Positions 8,201-16,614 of a DNA stretch of 19,653 bases are shown one piece after another; the first letter of the stretch is position 1, and every line of letters begins with the position of its first letter. The stretch lies in the NCBI GenBank assembly GCA_020429545.1, contig JAGQLF010000013.1:1-19653 (forward strand). The letters run 5' to 3'. Both the position numbers and the translations under genes were made by a program. This stretch comes from Candidatus Dojkabacteria bacterium. Its GTDB lineage: Bacteria > Patescibacteriota > Dojkabacteria > J137. The notes under the pieces are model-generated. The model did not search any database and was not told where the DNA came from. It worked only from the letters and a program-made list of their open reading frames with translations.

Positions 8201-8337
8201 TATGCACCTTGTGTGTTGCCCGCTGGTTCATTCACAGCTTCGGAACTACTATTTTTAAATAATGCAGAAATTAATAGAAGAGCAAATACTGCTACAAATA
8301 ATAGTCCAAAAAATATTAATGAAGTTTTTTTATTCAT
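5203..8337 (-). CDS. Giant cysteine-rich surface protein with C-terminal 52-aa repeats
   Basis: This 1044-aa protein is held by one N-terminal membrane helix (6-27) with the remainder outside. By my count it has about 66 cysteines. Order: Asn/Ser/Glu linker (28-115); Cys cluster (123-210); three short C-x-n-Y-x-S-Y-x-EC units (261-349); a Dickkopf-like run of closely spaced cysteines (384-535) including SQCKTGLVCGDKKC; a Gln/Asn/Thr linker (540-600); a helical stretch with a few cysteines (610-780); five 52-aa repeats (783-1044). The cysteine spacing implies many disulfides and therefore an oxidising location outside the membrane. It starts four bases after the 245-aa gene and is last in the seven-gene cluster. 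It is presumably an adhesion, shield or receptor-like protein, but no function is shown. Asn and Thr enrichment is strong. No homologue is named. Confidence 0.85.
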   Translation of the reverse strand: MNKKTSLIFFGLLFVAVFALLLISALFKNSSSEAVNEPAGNTQGAYTKLDEDYIQYISTETRKTVPANVPEQKDEPSIERNGADELLIDVVVEEDDDKKSINFVSDTSNPFNYRDVSVSVSYCPQDSCPDGTIIPEDNNPVHNTCAERLNEACQAHQGTSTTNGGSTGGLCSDAYPTSRGCFGAAPGTPVGLNGDGECVCTITTGNICACITTKEPNTTTNNNNTDSFGNGFQEGNTTTTDGSNIVDLGQANYAYNILSGCHIDSAGKYTSYAECYKDNLKYKIQGSLCIGDLAGPYKTYQECKNALVVQQDQNSGDKCSYTDQCINNKRCTADNVKNGTGPSSSAEACGIVTVDTTQGNDNTQNNTDTGSKTPQQNSSYSGICCLQGKEVAITSTLCSANNGKEGSCQNLTQGSYCTSSSQCKTGLVCGDKKCVTSAQAFTCGSDSDCTSDKYCDVTGSHTCQSIGAPDQCNAQNPGNRCEVYGLVCHSSGQCIDPKSQAISDPNLGKRGFLCNLDGTCDDSDNDYCEREMFVCRQKPTIKESQVANTNEGQVLVDSYSQPIVQYTGQNNIPVNQQPNTSGDLQDTTVNRSSETPLHETIKITKTDINENILQTLIARLPQNDEILEQASSSGQSVATVVSNLAEVRINMCASLSNCTISQSKTITQMNGFYYTCKGLRESDQFISNLATSLNCDTDLGRFKIASAEILQQYEQDTGEVLSKPSNNYTPRVETRTCERTCYESSVDINTCIASCVASESNNDNTNQSSNSELQQLIVEGTDIACDNVTSDDTCKNADLYDSVFNPTTNLHGTCEIGSILSATKVSCSFKSNKEITKCNLNTSEDICKNLNAYDEVFDITNNRSGICVVDPNSSNNRCIHSARGAELDSKCNGESEEICLGVSAGTRLFNTRTLQFGTCTVKSYIASSDTYNCDFIDDSLKCNEQSSDEPCKSGDEGNEVLNPITNRYGRCYVLEGDNASNKCTFVQSTTNFDCNQTLSDELCRNSNANDVVNLGVDEDRYGQCLILGDNSSGEGICTLYTFGN
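5206..5991 (-). repeat. Five tandem 52-aa four-cysteine repeats in the Cys-rich protein
   Basis: Residues 783-1044 divide into five units of 54, 52, 52, 52 and 52 aa. Each has four cysteines at near-fixed positions: Cys, 7-8 residues, Cys, 19-20 residues, Cys, 10-13 residues, Cys. Between the first two cysteines each unit has an S-x-[DE] core (SDDTC, SEDIC, SEEIC, SDEPC, SDELC); before the third there is a [VL]-[FNL]-N/D...NxxG-x-C turn (for example TNLHGTC, NNRSGIC, TNRYGRC). The DNA copies are diverged, so the duplication is old. Confidence 0.8.
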
Positions 8338-8341
8338 TGAA

Positions 8342-9079
8342 TTATCTATAAAATTCCAAATTAGTTATGTACTCATCGTAACCCCACTTATCCAACAATG
8401 CCTCTGTTGATGTACCATTTGCAACATATACATCTTCAACCATAAACACAATATAATTTCCTATTGCTGTAACAACCTCTCTATTTAAGTTGTAGCTATC
8501 TTCGCAATCAAATCCAAAATATTCTATGCTTATTGATTCAAAATCATTTAACGGATGGAATATTGTAGACACACACTCTGTATTATCAGCTAAATCAGTT
8601 CCAAATGAATAATCTAAAATGCCTATTCTATCTTGATCTATTAGCGTATCAATATATTCAGCATTTACTCTTGTAAATAGATCTGACCTTGTTGCGTCTA
8701 TAATTGAATTGGAGCTATACGTATTTACCTTTACTGTGAAAGCTTTTCCATTCCCTAAATCATAAAAACATTGTAGAGGTCTGTTATCTATAGGAGAAAT
8801 TTTCTCAGAAGATAAGTTGAAACCACTTGTACTTAAATTTATAAATCTTGAATCTTGTAAATATCCATTATGGAAAAGTGCATCACAATCTGTATTTAAA
8901 AAAGCTTGTGCTATTGCTGGAAATAGTTCTCTTGTTGCTTCTTCTCCAAATCCGGTTACAGAAACATCACTATTATTTGAAGTTGGATTTGCATCTATAA
9001 CTAAAAGAATTAAAAAACCTAAAATAGCAATGAAAGTTACTATTATATACATCAATGGTGTTAACTTTTTATCGTTCAT
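8342..9079 (-). CDS. Membrane-anchored extracytoplasmic protein (245 aa), four cysteines
   Basis: Residues 9-29 form an N-terminal membrane anchor; the rest is predicted outside. Four cysteines (65, 104, 169, 192) could make two disulfides. The pattern of an early CDALF, then QCFYDLGNGKAFTVKV, then a late CVSTIF with a final beta strand before DC and a helix resembles DUF3558-type lipoprotein domains of actinobacteria, though no lipobox is present and the match is only by pattern. The ATG at 9079 lies inside the last codons of the upstream gene (11-base overlap), and its stop is four bases from the next ATG, so it must be co-transcribed. Its place between a beta-domain membrane protein and the giant Cys-rich protein suggests it belongs to the same envelope complex. 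Confidence 0.8.
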   Translation of the reverse strand: MNDKKLTPLMYIIVTFIAILGFLILLVIDANPTSNNSDVSVTGFGEEATRELFPAIAQAFLNTDCDALFHNGYLQDSRFINLSTSGFNLSSEKISPIDNRPLQCFYDLGNGKAFTVKVNTYSSNSIIDATRSDLFTRVNAEYIDTLIDQDRIGILDYSFGTDLADNTECVSTIFHPLNDFESISIEYFGFDCEDSYNLNREVVTAIGNYIVFMVEDVYVANGTSTEALLDKWGYDEYITNLEFYR

Positions 9080-9875
9080 CTTTATATTGTTTAGAATTTA
9101 GTACTTTATTTGCAAATAAATCTTTTTTATATTCTTTTTCTTCTTCTTTTAATTTAAACCAAAAGATTCTTGATCTGTCGATATAATTCTCAAAAACTGC
9201 AAGAATTTCTTTCCTATTTACATATTGCATAACAATTGCAAATATTGCAAGAGTTAATGCCAACATAAAGCTTAAAAAAGCTTTAAACATTGTATTATCT
9301 TTTATAAAAATTGCAGTATCAGGAATGCTTGTTGTAGGGGGTGCATAGGGATCTGGCGTAGATGGAATTTCACCACCAGTTGTAGGTAAACTATCTGCAG
9401 CCACATTTATTTTATACAACAACCCTGAGTGCTTTTCAAAACTATCTGTTGTATCTTTATATCCATTATCACTAAAACCAAATATATCTGCTTGGCCTTT
9501 TGATACTCCTTCAACTACAAAGATTCCAAGACTTTCACCTGTTTCAATAAAACCATCAAGCTTAATTAAATCAACACAAATTGTATCTTCTTTAAATAAA
9601 TCGTTATCCTCACAAGTTCCAATTTCTGGTGCCCAAGTAGGATTTAGTGGCGGAACATATTCTAAAGCTTTAATTTGATTATCCAAACCTAACGAAATTT
9701 GAGCTGTTGTAGCGTTCGCCATTTTGGGATTAGCAAGAAGTTCAATTACTGTTGTATCTCCAACATCTATTTCTGTTTCGCCATCTAATTGAATAGCTCT
9801 TACAGGTATTATTGATCCAAGTAAAATTGTGCAAGTAAAAGCTAAGACTAAAAATATTTTATTCATTTTCTTCAT
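9069..9875 (-). CDS. Secreted beta-domain protein with C-terminal membrane helix, cohesin-like
   Basis: The product from ATG 9875 (268 aa) has a signal peptide (KKMNKIF plus a hydrophobic core ending near PVRA-IQ), an extracytoplasmic domain of about 130 aa, a Pro/Thr linker, a membrane helix (about 197-218) and a charged cytoplasmic tail rich in Lys/Glu. The domain opens with IDVGDTTVIELLAN and continues with a strand ending LDNQIKALEYV. This is the usual opening of cohesin/CBM-like beta-sandwiches (a short motif, an 'average' strand, then a strand describing change); I assign that fold only tentatively. Two cysteines occur. An LPTTG motif is present in the linker, but about 30 residues ahead of the helix. 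A TTG at 9890 would add five residues; I prefer ATG 9875, which has GAAGAG eight bases upstream. It overlaps the upstream gene's end. Confidence 0.8.
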   Translation of the reverse strand: MKKMNKIFLVLAFTCTILLGSIIPVRAIQLDGETEIDVGDTTVIELLANPKMANATTAQISLGLDNQIKALEYVPPLNPTWAPEIGTCEDNDLFKEDTICVDLIKLDGFIETGESLGIFVVEGVSKGQADIFGFSDNGYKDTTDSFEKHSGLLYKINVAADSLPTTGGEIPSTPDPYAPPTTSIPDTAIFIKDNTMFKAFLSFMLALTLAIFAIVMQYVNRKEILAVFENYIDRSRIFWFKLKEEEKEYKKDLFANKVLNSKQYKDER

Positions 9876-10290
9876 TTGTCTCTTCTTCAAGAATTATGTT
9901 GAAATTACTTTTAGAATCATCTGTTAAATTATTAAATGATTTCATTTTCTCAACTAGTTCAGTATACATATTTTCTGAGAAGTTATTTTCCAAATTTCCA
10001 ATATATTGTTCAATAGGAGCTTTAAATCCGCTTCCTACAAATGCATAAAGATCCTCACCAAATACTTCTAAAGGAACTAGAAATTTTTGTCCCAGAAAAT
10101 CAGGGTCTTCTGTGGTACTTTCAGTAATTAATGTATAAGTAGGTAGAACCGATCTTGATCTATAAATTTTAAAATCATTATTTCCAAAGATTAAAACATG
10201 TTCTCCAACATCAAATTCTAGTTTAGATAATGGATGAAAAAAAGCCTGAGGCTTTATTGGTGGTAATCCTTCAATGTATTCTTCAATCAT
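9859..10290 (-). CDS. Hypothetical soluble protein (143 aa)
   Basis: No family recognised. It has no signal peptide, membrane helix or cysteine. The first 100 residues look beta-rich (FDVGEHVLIFG, FKIYRSRSVLPTYTLI), followed by a helical acidic C-terminus ending in a Glu/Asn-rich tail. It is likely cytoplasmic. The ATG at 10290 comes 11 bases after the stop of the 102-aa gene, and its stop lies inside the start of the next gene (overlap of 17 bases with ATG 9875), which ties it to the cluster. A role as a cytoplasmic partner of the membrane proteins is inference from position. Confidence 0.75.
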   Translation of the reverse strand: MIEEYIEGLPPIKPQAFFHPLSKLEFDVGEHVLIFGNNDFKIYRSRSVLPTYTLITESTTEDPDFLGQKFLVPLEVFGEDLYAFVGSGFKAPIEQYIGNLENNFSENMYTELVEKMKSFNNLTDDSKSNFNIILEEETNEENE

Positions 10291-10301
10291 TTCAATTAAA
10301 T

Positions 10302-10610
10302 TTACAAATCATCCATATCTTGATCTAAAACACCAGCTTTATTATCTCCATATTTTATATAAAACAATTCATTTTCTATTTCAACTGGTAGACCAACAAG
10401 CTCCTCTAACAAAGGCAAAAAGAAGAATGTATATGCATCGTTTGTTTTTTTATGCTTTAAAATTATTGGCATGTCTGTTGATTCAAACATTGAATGAATT
10501 ACTAAAGCTTGCATACCAATAATTGGTTCATTGGTTTGATAGTTTACATAATCCTGAAACAGGAATGTTACTATATCTGGAGATGTTGTTGCTAATTTTA
10601 TTCTGTACAT
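10302..10610 (-). CDS. Hypothetical soluble protein (102 aa)
   Basis: No family recognised. It has moderately hydrophobic beta strands (MQALVIHSMF, DAYTFFFLPLLEEL) but no clear membrane helix or signal peptide, and an acidic C-terminus (DQDMDDL). It lies between the 1997-aa gene (10 bases away) and the 143-aa gene (11 bases away), all on the minus strand, with no room for a promoter or terminator. No Shine-Dalgarno precedes the ATG at 10610. It is probably translated by coupling with its neighbours. Confidence 0.75.
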   Translation of the reverse strand: MYRIKLATTSPDIVTFLFQDYVNYQTNEPIIGMQALVIHSMFESTDMPIILKHKKTNDAYTFFFLPLLEELVGLPVEIENELFYIKYGDNKAGVLDQDMDDL

Positions 10611-10620
10611 AATTATTATT

Positions 10621-13600
10621 TTATATATTTGCTATTCGTGATACTAAAGATGTATGTGCTGCCCCAACATCTGCTTGCCTTTTATCTAGTTTAGCCTTGA
10701 CCTCAGTTCTCTTTATCTGCTTGCTATCAAGTGCATATCTTGTACTGTATTTTTTCATTCTATCAACTATTTTCTGAGCTTTTTTTACTTGATCAGATTT
10801 AAAGTCAGCTTCAGGACCTGTTGTAGCAGTTATCGCAACACCCGGAACCCCATATCCTCTATTAACTTTCATTAAGTCAATTTTATCCATTAAGTCTCTC
10901 AATTTCTTCTGATTCCTTTCCATTCTAATAATATCTAATTCGGCTCTTTTACTTTGTGGAATTAGTATTCTACCTGCAATACCTACAGGTGATCTTGGTG
11001 ATTTCGCTGCTGCTCTATCTAAGAATCTTGTTGAACCTAGAATATAATTAGGTAATAGTCTTATACTCCTTCCAATATATCTATCATTATTAAATCCCAG
11101 AGCAGCTACTCCAATTAGAGATAATGTAGAAACATTTGGTATTGGATCAATTATTGACCTAAGTTCCTGACCAGCCCTTGTACCTTCTCCTAGATTTTCA
11201 CTGATTAAATTTTGGAATAATCCTACACTATCATCTCCAGAACCTAGTTCTCGATTCAGTCCCCTATCTAGTTTATTAAGTGCATCACCACCAGCATCAA
11301 GAACTTGCTCTAGAACAGACTGTCCAGCCTCTAAAACATCACCTATACCATTTCCAATCAGCTCTAATAAACCTGGGTCACCATTTATTTTTTGTTTCAA
11401 TATTAATGGAATTTGAAAAGTTAGTTCGTTATTACCTTGCATAGTTCTTACTTCATTAGTATTTGGGTCTAAGTATGTCACAACAATTTCTCCATCCGGA
11501 CCAATTGTCACGTTGTATTCAATTCCATTAACTGAAAGTGTTCTCATTAAATCTTCAACCGAACTATTATTACCTGATAAAGGTCCTGTTAGTTGAGTAT
11601 TCTGACTTGCACTTTCTGTGTTTTCAATTGCTACTCTTAATGGAGTTGTGTAATCGGTATAATTATCAACATTAACTGTGTAATCAGAATCTTGTACACC
11701 TTGTCTCCATGCGTTTACAATATCTCTTGTTTCAGTTAATGGATTGGATGAATCTCTAAGCCCCTGCAGTTTGTCTAATTGATTAGTGTGCGTGATTGCT
11801 TCAGCAACATCAAAAGACAGTTTCCATTGATTTTCAACATTGCCTATATAGTAATTTGCATCTATACCTTCTGGCAAACTAGCAATTCCAAATTCTCTCA
11901 TGAAATTATTAAATTCCGTCTCAGTATTAATGCTAGATAACTGATTATAAACATCTGTTGCAACATACATTGCACCCGTGTTGTATCCATAAGCATAGTT
12001 TTCAGCCCTTAATGCTTGTTCTAATATTCTTGGATCAACCACAGTACTTGTTGTAACTACTGGTTTTGTGTTTGATGAGTTAACTAATTCACCACCTGTC
12101 TCTGCTCTTCCAGGCAATGTATTTGTAAATGGACCTTCTACACTTTCTGATCCACTCTCTATTCTACCCGGAACCGGTAAGCCACTAACTTGTCCAGGCA
12201 GGTTTGTAGTTTGACCTTGTCCATTTTGAGCAGCATCTAATAAGTTTCCATTATTTTCTGGTATAGCAGCAGGAGCTGCAGCAGGTGATTCTGGTAGGTT
12301 AGCTGCTTCTGGTGTTACAGGTTGTTCTGGTAATGGATTAAACTCAGTAGTATCTTCAATTCTTCTATAAGTTACGTCTAAATTACTTCGATCTAAACTA
12401 ATTGGTCTGTTTGTATCAATTCCAAAATCTCTATGAATAGTATTTATTAAATCATAGTTTAAAGATCCATTTTCTAAAGTTAAATTAGTACCATTAAAGC
12501 TAATAATATTTCCACCATTGTCAAATACAATTGTTGCAGGAAGTTCACCTGCTGTTGTACCCATTAAATATGCTGTGTGAGTTGCGTTTGGAGCAAATGT
12601 TGTTGGTGCTTCTGAGTTTAGAGAATAAACTAAATCTCCAGGATCAGCAGATCCATCAGCTGGTACTAAATATTGAACAGAACCATTTTGTAAATTTCCT
12701 GTAGCAATTGTGTGTATATTATTTCCAATTACTCTTTGGTTTTCAATTAATCTTAGTGTTGAACCTGGTGCATGCCCAGTTGATTCAAATACCCTTCTAA
12801 TACCATTTCCAGCAGGTCCAATTCCAACAATTTTACCTGCATCATTAGTAGTAAAGAAATCAATTTGATCAATCGTTGAAGCTTGTTCTTGCAGTGATGC
12901 TAAGTTGTTAGGATCAACTCCAAAAGGGAGTTCAAATACATTAGGATCATTTGTTGGATTAATCTTAAATACTTCTTGAACAGTAACTCCACCGGTTGTT
13001 GCATCTCGAATCAGCTCTACTGCAGATGGATTTTCTGTTGCAGATCCTGGGTAATAGAATACCGTTCCAGCTTCATCTGGAGACTGTCCATACAAGTATT
13101 CACGGTCGTTAAATACAACTTTATTAACTACAAACTGACCATCTGTATCTCTTTCTAATCCAATCCTTGATGAATTCGTGACAGGTATAAAGTATTGATT
13201 AGCTTCAGTCGGGCTTTGTATTGCGTAAGTGTCGTTAATGCTAAATTCTCTACCTTCTATTGGGATTTTAATATTCTCAGCTCTAAAACCAATTATATTG
13301 CCACTTGCATCATATATATTATTGCTATTTAAATCTAAAGGGTTAACATATGTTGCTCTACCTTCAAATATAGAATCATCTACATTAGGTACATCTTCTA
13401 CTGGTGTTAATACAAATGATACCCCATCCTTATTTATAGATAAAAACGTTGGGTTTGGGATATCTGATCTTGCCCCAGATATATATGATTCAACCTCTAA
13501 AACATCATAATATTCTTGAGGGTTATCAAGATTCTGTACATATATTTCAGGAAGTCCATCAGTTTCTGGAGAGTGAATAAGGTTCAACTCACCATTATTT

Positions 13601-16600
13601 AAACTATAACCAACTTGATCATGATTGTAGTAAAGTGTACCATTTCCGCTATCATCATGAACATTCAATAATGTTCTACCCTCAAAAGGAACTGTAGCAT
13701 TTTCAGCTAATTGAATTTGTGTAACATTTTTTAGTTCACCACCAAAACTAACAACCATTTGATCTCTATCTACACCTCTTGTTAGAGAGTCTAGAATAGG
13801 AACTCCCTCATCTATTCTTCTTGCGACATCACTTACCAATGGACCTAATCCACCACTTGGTTGATTATTTAATGCTTCATTTAAAACACCTGTTGGGACT
13901 TCAGGATATTGTAAAGGTTCAAGTACCCCTTCATTATTTAAATATGCAATTTGACCACCCGATAATGTAACCGCTTCATTTCCACTATTAACTCTCGAAT
14001 TCAAGATGTCATTCAATGTTGATTGCATGTCTTCAGAGACTTCTCCACTATCTGAGAATACTTCTTGCAGATTTGATGCAGCATCAACCTTTGTATCTTT
14101 ATCAAATATTCTGTCAATAATAGATACTGGTCCTCCTTGTGAATTTACATAATTCAATGAATAGTTAGCAAATGCCCCAAAAGATGCAAACTGACTAGCT
14201 ACTTGCGTGCATTGTCCTGTAATTCTTGAGTTTTCAGCAGAAGCCCAGCCAACTTTGTTCTTAATTGATGACCAAGTTCTTAACACTACTTGAGATAGAA
14301 CTAAAGATGTAGCCATTCTAGATGTCCATGCTGATGCCATCTTTGTAGCATTTTGTACTTGTTCATTTTTTAACACTCCTTTTGCAGAATTTTGCAGTTC
14401 TTGACCAACATGATCTTTAACCCATGGAACCATTAGAAAATATGAAAGTACTGCGGATACTAAACCAGTGGCATAAGTTGGCCATTTCATTTTCTTCCAT
14501 ACATCTTCGCCTTGGTCCTCTCTTATTTGTTGTTGAAAAATGGACATTGAAAGTATTGGCGAAATTGTATTACTCAAAAGGTATGCTGGAATGAATAATG
14601 GTGGTGCCAAAACAGCACTAGTAGATGCTGCAGCTCTAATTGCCACAGCGGGAATCATTCTTAATAGTCCGCTCTGTGAGGATCTTTCAAAAAATTCAGA
14701 AAGAGATGACTTTTTAATATTAAAAATTCCATTATCTTCAGCTAGCCTCTGTACAAATTCTCCTCGATTTAAACCTACTAAATCTAATTGCCTAGCAAGC
14801 TCTCTAATAGAGTGTTCCTGCCCCCAGTCAATTGCTTGGTTTCTTACAAAGTCACCTGCTCTATAAACTTTAAAAAAGTCTCTTATTCCTAAAATTGCTC
14901 TATTATACAAAGTAAGCTCAGATTGTGCCTTATAATATTCTTGATCTGTATTTGCATTCATTCTCCACCTAGCTCTATAAAAACCAATCTTTTGATTATC
15001 AATTGTCATATTCTCCAATCTATCAACCAATCTTGAAGTACCAATAATTCCCGTAACTATCCTCCTTGCCATTCCATATGGGAAAGTATATGTTACGCCA
15101 CGCTGATCTTTTGTGGAGAACATATTTTCAAAAAAGCCTACTTTTTCAGTTTTTACTATTACTAGGTTATCTTGTTCCTTTTGTCTTTGTTGTTCTCTAA
15201 TCTCTCTAAGTTTAGTTTTAGCTGCATCTATTTGTTCTTTAGATGGCTTTGTTCCAATTGTGTTTTCTAAATATTTTTCGTATGCATGCTTTGGTCTTAA
15301 TTCTTCAGTAATATTTTTACCATGTTGCCAAGCCTGCTTAGACTTAGCTAAAGCTGTATTTAAAACATTTAATGCTATTCTCTTTGTTGAGCTAAATCTC
15401 TCTTGCCAACTTTTCTCTGCTTCATCTTCAAGCTCTTCCATATCATTCAAAACCTCTTCAGTGAAATCTTCTGTTGTTATAAGATCGTCGTCCATCTCTA
15501 TATCAAAATCATCGTCACCAAATGGATCATCCCCAAAAATATCATCAAAATCATCAGCTGTTACTGTTGGACTATCATCTTTAGTATCAAGATTTGCTAC
15601 TGCTGGAGTTGGAGCTGCTTTATCTTTAGCAGTATTAGGTTCTCTCCATGGCAAAGTTACATCTTCATCATTTTCATTGGTTTCTTCAGGTTTAGATCTG
15701 TCAATTCTTTGAAGAGCGACTTGTCTATCTTTTATGTCTCTTCTTAAGGTATCCACCAATACCTGGTCAAGGTCAGAGTTCTCTATTTCACTCAATAAAT
15801 TTTGCACATCAGAAATATTATCCGCTTGTTGTATTCTTGATCTTAATTCGTTAACATCCGTTTGATTATTGTTAATCTGTTCTGTTGGCTTATTACGATT
15901 AACCAGCACTTCTTTATTTGTAGAGTAGAAATGTCTCCTGATTTGATTTTTTTGTTCTCTACTTAAGATTTGGTCTGGAATCCAATCAAGTTCTTCGATT
16001 TTATACTCACCTCCATTATCAGGTTGTGTTATCTTCACACCTTCATCCGTTAGTATTACTCCAGAAGGTAAATCTATACTTTCATTATCAGTATTGACTT
16101 GAATGACTTCATTAGCAGGTTTTGAAGTATCCGGTTTAGGATCAGCATTAACTGGAGTTTCGTCTAATTGCTCCACAGATGCATCTGGATCTTGCATAAC
16201 CTCTTGTGGTTGCTCTGCATTATTTTTATTTCTTAATTCTTGAATTCTAAAATTTTTTATTTTAGGATTAATTTCCTGAATTTTATCAATTTCATCTCGT
16301 CCTATATGCTGAACGCCTCCTTGAGGAGTTTGCACTAAATAACCATCGGATACTTCTGTAATATCTTGATATCTAGGCTGGTTATTATGCTGGTAAACTT
16401 GATTTATAAGATCATGTTTTTGATCCTCAGAAAGGTCTGGATTATGTCTTATGGCATTTTCTGCTTCATCTAAGCCGTAAGCCTCATAACCATACCTAGT
16501 TTTTACTACAATACCATTATCCTCAACCTTTACATCTGAGACACCTGCTGGTGTTATATTCTCAGCTACTGAGCTGACAGACTCATTTGTGGTTTGGTCA

Positions 16601-16614
16601 CTTACGTCACTCAT
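10621..16614 (-). CDS. Giant multi-domain membrane protein (1997 aa) of unknown function
   Basis: This is the largest gene here and I recognise no family. Order of parts: three N-terminal repeats of about 50 aa (25-77, 82-131, 179-233); a helical segment (250-310); an acidic tract almost without other residues (354-377); a basic and helical segment with many Arg/Lys (400-640); hydrophobic stretches at about 652-692, 711-733 and 767-780; a roughly 600-aa beta-rich Asn/Gly/Thr region; a Pro/Ala/Gly-rich linker (about 1425-1505); a mixed domain; a weak hydrophobic segment (about 1826-1842); and a Lys/Arg-rich C-terminus. It has a single cysteine (802), against about 66 in its cluster partner. 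N-terminus and C-terminus look cytoplasmic and the central region could be outside, but topology is inferred. It starts 8 bases inside the 141-aa gene. Confidence 0.85.
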   Translation of the reverse strand: MSDVSDQTTNESVSSVAENITPAGVSDVKVEDNGIVVKTRYGYEAYGLDEAENAIRHNPDLSEDQKHDLINQVYQHNNQPRYQDITEVSDGYLVQTPQGGVQHIGRDEIDKIQEINPKIKNFRIQELRNKNNAEQPQEVMQDPDASVEQLDETPVNADPKPDTSKPANEVIQVNTDNESIDLPSGVILTDEGVKITQPDNGGEYKIEELDWIPDQILSREQKNQIRRHFYSTNKEVLVNRNKPTEQINNNQTDVNELRSRIQQADNISDVQNLLSEIENSDLDQVLVDTLRRDIKDRQVALQRIDRSKPEETNENDEDVTLPWREPNTAKDKAAPTPAVANLDTKDDSPTVTADDFDDIFGDDPFGDDDFDIEMDDDLITTEDFTEEVLNDMEELEDEAEKSWQERFSSTKRIALNVLNTALAKSKQAWQHGKNITEELRPKHAYEKYLENTIGTKPSKEQIDAAKTKLREIREQQRQKEQDNLVIVKTEKVGFFENMFSTKDQRGVTYTFPYGMARRIVTGIIGTSRLVDRLENMTIDNQKIGFYRARWRMNANTDQEYYKAQSELTLYNRAILGIRDFFKVYRAGDFVRNQAIDWGQEHSIRELARQLDLVGLNRGEFVQRLAEDNGIFNIKKSSLSEFFERSSQSGLLRMIPAVAIRAAASTSAVLAPPLFIPAYLLSNTISPILSMSIFQQQIREDQGEDVWKKMKWPTYATGLVSAVLSYFLMVPWVKDHVGQELQNSAKGVLKNEQVQNATKMASAWTSRMATSLVLSQVVLRTWSSIKNKVGWASAENSRITGQCTQVASQFASFGAFANYSLNYVNSQGGPVSIIDRIFDKDTKVDAASNLQEVFSDSGEVSEDMQSTLNDILNSRVNSGNEAVTLSGGQIAYLNNEGVLEPLQYPEVPTGVLNEALNNQPSGGLGPLVSDVARRIDEGVPILDSLTRGVDRDQMVVSFGGELKNVTQIQLAENATVPFEGRTLLNVHDDSGNGTLYYNHDQVGYSLNNGELNLIHSPETDGLPEIYVQNLDNPQEYYDVLEVESYISGARSDIPNPTFLSINKDGVSFVLTPVEDVPNVDDSIFEGRATYVNPLDLNSNNIYDASGNIIGFRAENIKIPIEGREFSINDTYAIQSPTEANQYFIPVTNSSRIGLERDTDGQFVVNKVVFNDREYLYGQSPDEAGTVFYYPGSATENPSAVELIRDATTGGVTVQEVFKINPTNDPNVFELPFGVDPNNLASLQEQASTIDQIDFFTTNDAGKIVGIGPAGNGIRRVFESTGHAPGSTLRLIENQRVIGNNIHTIATGNLQNGSVQYLVPADGSADPGDLVYSLNSEAPTTFAPNATHTAYLMGTTAGELPATIVFDNGGNIISFNGTNLTLENGSLNYDLINTIHRDFGIDTNRPISLDRSNLDVTYRRIEDTTEFNPLPEQPVTPEAANLPESPAAAPAAIPENNGNLLDAAQNGQGQTTNLPGQVSGLPVPGRIESGSESVEGPFTNTLPGRAETGGELVNSSNTKPVVTTSTVVDPRILEQALRAENYAYGYNTGAMYVATDVYNQLSSINTETEFNNFMREFGIASLPEGIDANYYIGNVENQWKLSFDVAEAITHTNQLDKLQGLRDSSNPLTETRDIVNAWRQGVQDSDYTVNVDNYTDYTTPLRVAIENTESASQNTQLTGPLSGNNSSVEDLMRTLSVNGIEYNVTIGPDGEIVVTYLDPNTNEVRTMQGNNELTFQIPLILKQKINGDPGLLELIGNGIGDVLEAGQSVLEQVLDAGGDALNKLDRGLNRELGSGDDSVGLFQNLISENLGEGTRAGQELRSIIDPIPNVSTLSLIGVAALGFNNDRYIGRSIRLLPNYILGSTRFLDRAAAKSPRSPVGIAGRILIPQSKRAELDIIRMERNQKKLRDLMDKIDLMKVNRGYGVPGVAITATTGPEADFKSDQVKKAQKIVDRMKKYSTRYALDSKQIKRTEVKAKLDKRQADVGAAHTSLVSRIANI

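Noticed and set aside
9876..9890. TTG start for the signal-peptide protein
   Set aside because: The ATG at 9875 keeps the full signal peptide, has a better purine-rich upstream site, and shortens the overlap with the preceding gene.
15113..15712. 199-codon plus-strand frame opposite the 1997-aa gene
   Set aside because: It is the complement of the acidic and Lys/Glu-rich coding sequence, giving a Ser/Leu/Phe-rich product with no start signals; the minus-strand gene explains the whole region.
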